DNA of 11,623 nt from Firmicutes bacterium UBA994 (lineage in GTDB: Bacteria; Bacillota; UBA994), in assembly GCA_002292025.1 (NCBI GenBank), contig DBBC01000111.1, forward strand, positions 1 through 11,623, written 5' to 3'. Numbering within the stretch: position 1 is the stretch's first letter; each line of letters starts with the position of its first letter. The notes under the pieces were generated by a model. It worked only from the letters and a program-made list of their open reading frames with translations. It had not been told where the DNA came from and did not search any database. Below, in pieces: positions 7,393 through 11,623 of the stretch. The translations under genes and the position numbers were made by a program.

Positions 7393-7454
7393 TGTAACTA
7401 CTCAGCCTTGCTAAGCTAAGCACACTAGGCGGGGACCTGCTCGGGGAAGTAATA

Positions 7455-7543
7455 ATCCACGAAGAACACAAAGGCGCTCGAAGGATGACAGAGTTGATTT
7501 TGCATGAGGAATTCCTTAGTGCCCCTTCGTGTCCTTCGTGGAT
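7455..7543. repeat. Long imperfect inverted repeat with 9-bp periodic arms (MITE/REP-like element) between ylxP and rbfA
   Basis: Arms 7455-7485 and 7513-7543 (31 nt each) are reverse complements at 26 of 31 positions, separated by a 27-nt spacer. Each arm consists of about three degenerate copies of a CACGAAGGA-like unit. Reading the right arm in reverse complement gives CCACGAAGG, ACACGAAGG, then GGCACTAAGGA. The outer 10 bp (ATCCACGAAG) match perfectly. No ORF or transposase is inside. The rest of the 235-nt gap (7393-7627) shows no gene, no clear terminator and no convincing promoter, only the strong rbfA ribosome binding site at its end. Similar CCTTCGTGG-type repeats recur, from memory, in many bacterial genomes. 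Transcribed, it would fold into a long stem-loop. Confidence 0.8.
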
Positions 7544-7627
7544 GGTAACATTCCGTCTCGTTCAGATACACGCCGATTGAGTGCAGGGATGCCTGAGCAA
7601 TTACTAGTTATCTAAGGAGGAATAGGC

Positions 7628-7975
7628 GTGTCTCAGTATCGACGGGAGCGTATTAAAGAGTTGCTTAAGGAAGCTATTAGCGACATTCTGCGGCAGATGA
7701 AAGACCCAAGAATTGGTTTTGCATCCATCACTAGCGTAGAATTGTCCGGTGATTTGCGCCATCTCAAGGTCTTCGTCTCAGTTTTAGGTACGGATGAAGA
7801 GAAAGCAGAGACAGCGAAGGCTCTCCAAAGCGCTAGTGGCTATTTTCGCTCAGAAGTCGGCAATCGTGTAGAGATAAGGTTTACACCTGAGATAGTCTTC
7901 AGGCTAGACGACTCACTCGAACACGGGGCGCACATTAACAAACTGCTCAAGGACATTGAACGCGGTGCCAAATAG
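7628..7975 (+). CDS. rbfA: 30S ribosome-binding factor A
   Basis: Single-KH-domain factor that binds the 30S subunit and helps mature the 5' end of 16S rRNA; important for cold adaptation in model bacteria. It is 115 residues, the usual length. Visible are the N-terminal helix (RRERIKELLKEAISDIL), the KDPRIGFASITSVELSGDL segment and the interrupted helix SASGYFRSEVGNRV with the A-x-G kink typical of RbfA. The conserved end EIVFRLDDSLEHGAHI also fits. GTG 7628 follows an almost perfect AAGGAGG (7614-7620) with a 7-nt gap. This is the strongest ribosome binding site in the operon, consistent with independent initiation after the upstream gap. The 3' end overlaps nrnA by 11 nt. Confidence 0.97.
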   Translation: MSQYRRERIKELLKEAISDILRQMKDPRIGFASITSVELSGDLRHLKVFVSVLGTDEEKAETAKALQSASGYFRSEVGNRVEIRFTPEIVFRLDDSLEHGAHINKLLKDIERGAK

Positions 7976-8972
7976 TACACTCTTAGACACGATTATCGCT
8001 CGTTTGTGTTCAGCGCGGGGGGTTCTTTTGGTGGGGCACTTGGCTGCGGACGGCGATTCTCTCGGCGCTTGTCTGGGCCTGTGGCATTTACTTAGAGCTA
8101 GGGGTGTGCCTGCATATGTGGTCGGAGCCGAGAAAGTCCCCGCGCGCTTTAGCTTTTTGCCTGGGTCTGGCTCCGTCATTGTCGAATCAACCGGCTTACC
8201 TGACTACTGGGATGTAGTCGTGGTGATGGATTGCGGAGATTGGGACCGCACCGGCCTGTCGGACGCTCTCCTGCGCCGAGAAGACAAAAACTTGCAGCTC
8301 CGCGGCGAGGTGACGATCATCAACATCGATCACCATCAAACAAATCGCGGTCTATTAGGCATGGCGTGGGTAGACCCTAGCTATGCGGCGGTCGGGCAAC
8401 AGGTTTTAGCTCTGGCTGAACAGGCAGACCTGAGGGTCACTCCTGATGTGGCCACGTGTTTGTATACGGCACTGGCCACTGATACGGGTTTTTTCCGCCA
8501 CAGTAACACCACAGGCGCGGTGCTGCGCGATGCGGCGAAGCTACTTGAAGCCGGCGCTGACATGCGCGCCGTAGTGGAGCACTGCTTGCAGCGCAAGACG
8601 CTGGCCGAACTCTGTCTCCTCCGCGGGGCGCTCGCATCTCTGACGCAAGAGTGTGACGGGAGAGTGACGGTGATGGAAATCCCCTTTACAGTTTTCACTA
8701 GCTGTGGCGTAGAGGAAGCCGAGATGGAAGGTATGATAGATTATGCGCGGGCCGTGCCGGGAACCCAAATCGCGGTGCTCCTGCGAGCTGTGCAGGCAGG
8801 CATCACCAAAGTCAGTTTCCGCTCGCGCGGGAACAACGATGTATCGGTCGTCGCCGTAAGTTTTGGCGGTGGAGGGCACCCAAATGCGGCAGGGTGTACA
8901 TTGCCTTTGCCAATATCTGATGCTCGCGCCGCCGTGCTCGCCGCCGTACGGCAGGTGCTCGCCTGTGGTTGA
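7965..8972 (+). CDS. nrnA: DHH/DHHA1 phosphoesterase, bifunctional oligoribonuclease/pAp phosphatase NrnA
   Basis: A manganese-dependent DHH-family phosphoesterase that degrades 2-5 nt RNA and dephosphorylates 3'-phosphoadenosine 5'-phosphate in B. subtilis. It is 335 residues from GTG 7965. Metal-binding motifs are intact: HLAADGDSLGA (His25, Asp29, Asp31), VVMDCGD (Asp89), the name-giving IDHHQTN (Asp122, His123, His124) and ALATDTGFF (Asp173). The DHHA1 substrate-binding domain has VSFGGGGHPNAAG (~298-310). The start is somewhat uncertain. TTG 7956 is in frame, but only 2 nt after AAGGA, whereas GTG 7965 lies 11 nt after it and is preferred. It overlaps rbfA by 11 nt and truB by 8 nt. The rbfA-nrnA-truB order is common in Bacillota. 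Confidence 0.93.
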   Translation: MPNSTLLDTIIARLCSARGVLLVGHLAADGDSLGACLGLWHLLRARGVPAYVVGAEKVPARFSFLPGSGSVIVESTGLPDYWDVVVVMDCGDWDRTGLSDALLRREDKNLQLRGEVTIINIDHHQTNRGLLGMAWVDPSYAAVGQQVLALAEQADLRVTPDVATCLYTALATDTGFFRHSNTTGAVLRDAAKLLEAGADMRAVVEHCLQRKTLAELCLLRGALASLTQECDGRVTVMEIPFTVFTSCGVEEAEMEGMIDYARAVPGTQIAVLLRAVQAGITKVSFRSRGNNDVSVVAVSFGGGGHPNAAGCTLPLPISDARAAVLAAVRQVLACG

Positions 8973-9846
8973 AGGGTTCGTTAACTTATATAAGCAATCC
9001 GGGATGACCTCGCATAGCGCAGTAGCTGAGGTGCGTCGCATTCTTAAGCTACAGAGGATCGGGCACATGGGTACACTTGACCCCGCGGCTGAGGGAGTGC
9101 TCCCTTTGGCTATAGGGAGCGCTACGCGGCTCATTTCCTTTGTCGAAGGGGACACCAAGGAATACACGGCGGAGCTTGTGCTTGGCCTTAGCACCAACAC
9201 ATGGGACACTACGGGGGAAATTTTGGCTGTCGCCGATGCCAGTCATCTTACCGAGAAGGCTGTGGCAGAAGTGCTGCCACATTTCGTTGGGAGTATATTA
9301 CAAGAGCCGCCTATGTTTTCCGCGATTAAAGTTGAGGGGCAAAAACTTGTCGATTTGGCCAGACAAGGCCTAGACATTGTGCGTGAACGTCGTGCGGTGG
9401 TTGTTCACCGCATGACGGTGACAGGGTGGCGCGAGGACGGCACCAAGCGCGTTGCTTCGCTTAAAGTGCTATGTTCCAAGGGAACTTATGTACGCTCCTT
9501 ATGCCGAGATATCGGAGCCATGTTAGGTATTGTCGCTTGTATGGGGAAACTTTTGCGCACCGCGAGCGGGCCATTTGAGCTTGCGGATAGTGTTAACTTA
9601 GCAGAGTTTAGGAGCAGTCCCGAGCGATACATCAAGACGATCGAAAGTTTTTTGTTGTCATTTCCTAGGGTAATGCTTGATGCGATTGACGGGGCAAGAT
9701 TTAGGTGTGGACAGCGCCTTAACATAAAAAATCTGCCTGCGGGTGAGTTCGCGGTATTCGCGCTCTCACGCTGTATAGGGCTTGGGACCGGTAAGCACGG
9801 TGTGCTTATACCGACACGGGTTTTATCCAGAGAGGAGAACCCATAG
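8965..9846 (+). CDS. truB: tRNA pseudouridine(55) synthase TruB
   Basis: Isomerises U55 of the T-loop of elongator tRNAs to pseudouridine and also acts as a tRNA chaperone. It is 293 residues from GTG 8965. The catalytic Asp39 lies in HMGTLDPAAEGVLPLAIG. Other family motifs are GFVNLYKQSGMTSH at the start, KEYTAELVLGL with Tyr67, ILQEPPMFSAIKVEGQKL (~111-128) and CSKGTYVRSLCRDIG (~170-184). A short C-terminal RNA-binding region follows. An open frame extends upstream to 8863, but that part is the nrnA coding region read in another frame. GTG 8965 has AGGTG (8953-8957) 7 nt before it and gives the canonical N-terminus. It overlaps nrnA by 8 nt and its TAG stop shares one base with the ribF GTG. 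Confidence 0.97.
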   Translation: MVEGFVNLYKQSGMTSHSAVAEVRRILKLQRIGHMGTLDPAAEGVLPLAIGSATRLISFVEGDTKEYTAELVLGLSTNTWDTTGEILAVADASHLTEKAVAEVLPHFVGSILQEPPMFSAIKVEGQKLVDLARQGLDIVRERRAVVVHRMTVTGWREDGTKRVASLKVLCSKGTYVRSLCRDIGAMLGIVACMGKLLRTASGPFELADSVNLAEFRSSPERYIKTIESFLLSFPRVMLDAIDGARFRCGQRLNIKNLPAGEFAVFALSRCIGLGTGKHGVLIPTRVLSREENP

Positions 9847-10775
9847 TGTTGAGAACTACGAGCCTCGCTGAGCTTAAAAGTATGCCTATCACGGCAGTTG
9901 CCCTCGGTAGCTTTGACGGTGTACATATCGGTCACCAAGCCATTCTGCACCGTACTGTCAGTATGGCGCGGCAGACAGGCGGTTGGTCAGCGGTATTCAC
10001 CTTCTATCCTCATCCGGGCACTGTGACAGGGCGCAACGGTAGTGGCGTAATTACGACACAGACGCAGCGCAGCCAATTGATTGCGGGCTGCGGCATAGAC
10101 GTATTGGTGGAACACCCCTTTACCGCGGAGTTTGCCTCACTCTCCCCCTTGCAGTTTGTTGAACGGGTGCTGCTTAAAACCGTTGCTGCTCCTAACTTTG
10201 TGGCGGGGTTTAACTACACCTTCGGCCATCAAGCGGCAGGTGACATTGCGCTGCTGAAAAGCCTAGGCAGGCAGCATCAATTCTTGGTACATGAGGTTGC
10301 CCCTGTTTTTATTCACGGGGAGATAGTGAGCAGTACCCGCGTGCGCCGCCTAATCGAGCTGGGGGAACTTGCCGCCGCCGCCGCGTGCTTGGGTCGGCGC
10401 TTTTCGCTACGGGGCGAAGTTGCTGCGGGTGACGGTCGCGGGAGAAAACTTGGTTTCCCCACCGCCAACGTTGGGCTCGCACCTCGGCAAGTTCTGCCGC
10501 CCTTTGGGGTGTATTTGGTGCATGCCCAGACACTCGGGTTTGGGGTAGCTAACCTTGGTGTTCGCCCTACTTTTCCTCTTAAGCACCAAGGCTTAGAAGT
10601 TCATTTCCTTGCGGAAAATCAAAACCTTGACCTTTACGGGCAAGACATTGAAGTCGAATTTATGGAGTATTTACGGCCGGAACGGGTATTTTCCGGCCCA
10701 GAAGAACTGCGCGGGCAGGTAGCGGAGGACATCGCGCGTGCTCGGATACTTGCCTATGCGAGCGTAAAGTGCTAG
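9846..10775 (+). CDS. ribF: Bifunctional riboflavin kinase/FMN adenylyltransferase RibF
   Basis: Converts riboflavin to FMN (kinase) and FMN to FAD (adenylyltransferase) in the cytoplasm. It is 309 residues, the usual bifunctional length. The N-terminal nucleotidyltransferase domain has AVALGSFDGVHIGHQAIL with the HIGH motif (27-30), HPGTV, FVAGFNYTFGHQAAGD and SSTRVR (162-167). The C-terminal kinase domain has GRGRKLGFPTANV with PTAN (205-208), LPPFGVYLV, GVANLGVRPTF, the probable catalytic acid Glu251 (LEVHFL) and NLDLYGQDIEVEF. GTG 9846 has GAGGAG (9832-9837) 8 nt upstream and overlaps the truB stop by one base. The last bases of the gene contain the -35/-10 of an rpsO promoter. Confidence 0.97.
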   Translation: MLRTTSLAELKSMPITAVALGSFDGVHIGHQAILHRTVSMARQTGGWSAVFTFYPHPGTVTGRNGSGVITTQTQRSQLIAGCGIDVLVEHPFTAEFASLSPLQFVERVLLKTVAAPNFVAGFNYTFGHQAAGDIALLKSLGRQHQFLVHEVAPVFIHGEIVSSTRVRRLIELGELAAAAACLGRRFSLRGEVAAGDGRGRKLGFPTANVGLAPRQVLPPFGVYLVHAQTLGFGVANLGVRPTFPLKHQGLEVHFLAENQNLDLYGQDIEVEFMEYLRPERVFSGPEELRGQVAEDIARARILAYASVKC

Positions 10776-10778
10776 AAT
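10750..10778 (+). promoter_or_regulatory. Sigma-A promoter for rpsO, inside the 3' end of ribF
   Basis: -35 TTGCCT (10750-10755, 4/6 match) and -10 TAGAAT (10773-10778, 5/6) are separated by exactly 17 nt. A TGC directly before the -10 makes it an extended -10. The first three bases of the -10 are the TAG stop codon of ribF. Transcription would start near 10785, leaving a leader of about 74 nt before rpsO. The match to consensus is good, but activity is inferred. Confidence 0.65.
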
Positions 10779-10800
10779 TAACTGTACCTGTGGCTAGGTT

Positions 10801-10820
10801 TGCCGCTGACTCCGACGGCA
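10801..10820 (+). promoter_or_regulatory. Possible leader hairpin upstream of rpsO (S15 autoregulation candidate)
   Basis: TGCCG (10801-10805) can pair with CGGCA (10816-10820) over a 10-nt loop in the rpsO leader. Weak additional pairing (ACCT 10786-10789 with AGGT 10796-10799) is possible. In the loop, CTCC (10810-10813) is complementary to GGAG of the ribosome binding site (10847-10850). S15 represses its own mRNA through diverse leader structures in several bacteria. A 5-bp stem is weak evidence, so this is only a candidate. Confidence 0.25.
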
Positions 10821-10858
10821 TACTTGGCTTCTGGAGACATCTATTAGGAGGTGAAGAT

Positions 10859-11122
10859 ATGATTACCCAAGAAAAAAAGCGCTCGATCATCGATAAGTTT
10901 CGTACTCATGAGCACGACACCGGCTCTGCCGAAGTGCAAATAGCTATTCTCACGGGACGTATCACTGAGCTTACAGCGCACCTGAGGATCCACAAGAAGG
11001 ACCATCACTCACGCCGCGGTCTGTTCAAGATGGTTGGACAGCGCAGAAAATTGCTCAACTACGTGCAGGATCGAGATATCGAAAGATACCGCATCATTAA
11101 GGACCAACTTGGAATACGCTGA
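10859..11122 (+). CDS. rpsO: 30S ribosomal protein S15
   Basis: Primary 16S rRNA-binding protein that nucleates the central domain/platform of the 30S subunit. It is 87 residues (family usually 88-89). The sequence is canonical: start MITQEKKRSIIDKFRTHEHD, then DTGSAEVQIAILTGRITELT (20-39), the RNA-binding HKKDHHSRRGLFKMVGQRRK (45-64), and LLNYVQDRDIERYRIIKD. The open frame reaches further upstream (to 10769), but ATG 10859, with AGGAGGTG (10846-10853) just before it, gives the proper N-terminus. It has its own promoter at the end of ribF and an intrinsic terminator 6 nt after the stop, so it can form a monocistronic transcript. Confidence 0.98.
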   Translation: MITQEKKRSIIDKFRTHEHDTGSAEVQIAILTGRITELTAHLRIHKKDHHSRRGLFKMVGQRRKLLNYVQDRDIERYRIIKDQLGIR

Positions 11123-11127
11123 AATAG

Positions 11128-11154
11128 GAAAGCGGGAGAACCGCTTTTCTTTTT
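11128..11154 (+). terminator. Intrinsic terminator after rpsO
   Basis: AAAGCGG (11129-11135) pairs with CCGCTTT (11141-11147) around the loop GAGAA, followed by a T-rich run (TTTTCTTTTT) up to 11154. It begins 6 nt after the rpsO stop. A 7-bp stem with four G-C pairs and one base interrupting the T-run suggests a functional but possibly leaky terminator, allowing some read-through into pnp. Confidence 0.85.
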
Positions 11155-11193
11155 GCTGCACTTATTAGCCCTACCATGCAAAGGAGGCTGCCT

Positions 11194-11623
11194 ATGAAGA
11201 AATACTCAATCCCTGTCGCAGGACGTGAAATGACGTTAGAGACAGGTCGCCTTGCTAAACAAGCCAACGGCGCAGTGCTTGTCAGTTACGGGGATACCAG
11301 CGTACTGGTAACCGCAACTATGTCGCGCGTACCGCGCGAAGGCATTGACTTTTTCCCCTTGCTGGTTGACTACGAAGAAAGATTATACTCGGTAGGCAAG
11401 ATTCCGGGAGGTTTTCTCAAGCGGGAAGGACGGCCGAGTGAAAAGGCTATACTTGCCGCCCGCCTAATCGACCGTCCCTTACGCCCTCTATTCCCGGCTG
11501 GATTTCACAACGACGTGCAGGTAGTGGCGACAGTGTTAAGTGTGGACCAGAATAATCCGCCTGAAATTGCCGCCCTCGTAGGGGCATCTGCTGCCTTGGC
11601 AATTTCTAGCATCCCCTTCTATA
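11194..11623 (+). CDS. pnp: Polyribonucleotide nucleotidyltransferase (PNPase), N-terminal part
   Basis: A 3'-5' phosphorolytic exoribonuclease active in mRNA turnover, usually in the degradosome; full-length proteins are ~700 residues. The first 143 residues are present and the gene runs off the window. They form the start of the first RNase PH-like domain: MKKYSIPVAGREMTLETGRL, QANGAVLVSYGDTSVLVTAT, the hallmark FFPLLVDYEERLYSVGKIPG (53-72) and REGRPSEKAILAARLIDRPL. ATG 11194 is preceded by AAGGAGG (11181-11187) with a 6-nt gap. It lies 39 nt after the rpsO terminator, and no convincing promoter fits in that interval, so expression may depend on read-through. Position after rpsO is conserved in most bacteria. 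Confidence 0.98.
   Translation, partial: MKKYSIPVAGREMTLETGRLAKQANGAVLVSYGDTSVLVTATMSRVPREGIDFFPLLVDYEERLYSVGKIPGGFLKREGRPSEKAILAARLIDRPLRPLFPAGFHNDVQVVATVLSVDQNNPPEIAALVGASAALAISSIPFY

Noticed and set aside
7401..7440. Terminator directly after ylxP
   Set aside because: Only a 4-bp GCCT/AGGC pairing and no T-run are present; nothing resembling an intrinsic terminator.
7455..7543. CRISPR-like or tandem repeat array
   Set aside because: The units are about 9 bp and degenerate, arranged as two inverted arms without spacers of constant length; this is an inverted repeat element, not a CRISPR.
7577..7605. Candidate promoter before rbfA (TTGAGT, 17 nt, ATTACT)
   Set aside because: The -10 matches at only 3 of 6 positions; not enough to call.
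8863..8964. N-terminal extension of TruB by 34 residues
   Set aside because: The extension is the end of nrnA read in another frame; GTG 8965 has a ribosome binding site and gives the conserved N-terminus.
8541..9209. Long reverse-strand open frame (222 codons)
   Set aside because: It lies wholly across nrnA and truB, has no recognisable domain or ribosome binding site, and both forward genes have intact catalytic motifs; it is a by-product of their codon usage.
10769..10858. N-terminal extension of S15
   Set aside because: It would precede the strong AGGAGGTG site and is not part of the S15 family; it covers the promoter and leader instead.
1..11623. A hidden novel defence or mobile system
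   Set aside because: Practically all DNA is accounted for by recognisable housekeeping genes on one strand; no unknown gene cluster, integrase, transposase or phage gene is present.

Overview
The window is a densely packed, single-strand (+) stretch of core bacterial genes. It suggests a member of the Bacillota (Firmicutes), probably a Clostridia-like lineage. The main evidence is the block nusA-rnpM(ylxR)-ylxQ-infB-ylxP-rbfA-nrnA-truB-ribF-rpsO-pnp, with the small proteins RnpM, YlxQ and YlxP in their Firmicutes positions, strong AAGGAGG-type ribosome binding sites and sigma-A-like promoters. Base composition is moderately GC-rich and GTG starts are very common. No strand switch, tRNA, rRNA, CRISPR array or transposase gene is visible.

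Region 1 (1-3000) holds the 3' end of the site-2 protease rseP, then ispG (isoprenoid biosynthesis), a family-2 glycosyltransferase and an MgtC/SapB-family membrane protein. They are spaced by only 1-14 nt and look co-transcribed. The glycosyltransferase has no usable ATG/GTG/TTG start. Its conserved N-terminus is recovered only if translation begins at an ATT codon placed correctly behind a GGAGG site.

Region 2 (3001-3156) is a regulatory gap with an extended -10 promoter and a strong hairpin followed by an interrupted T-run. It resembles the attenuator leader that normally precedes rimP-nusA. rimP itself is absent here, so the leader feeds directly into nusA.

Region 3 (3157-10775) is the transcription/translation operon: NusA (elongation and termination factor), RnpM and YlxQ (RNA-binding proteins), IF2, YlxP, RbfA (30S maturation), NrnA (nanoRNase/pAp phosphatase), TruB (tRNA psi55) and RibF (FMN/FAD synthesis). 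Most junctions overlap by 1-23 nt, implying translational coupling. The exception is a 235-nt gap between ylxP and rbfA. It carries a long imperfect inverted repeat whose arms are built of about 9-bp units, and it looks like a dispersed, non-coding repeat element.

Region 4 (10750-11623) has rpsO with its own promoter (whose -10 overlaps the ribF stop codon), a leader of about 74 nt, and an intrinsic terminator. The beginning of pnp follows and runs off the window.

Overall this is mostly an ordinary housekeeping region. The points worth a second look are the ATT start, the orphaned nusA leader with missing rimP, and the inverted repeat inside the operon. I do not see an undescribed multi-gene system.
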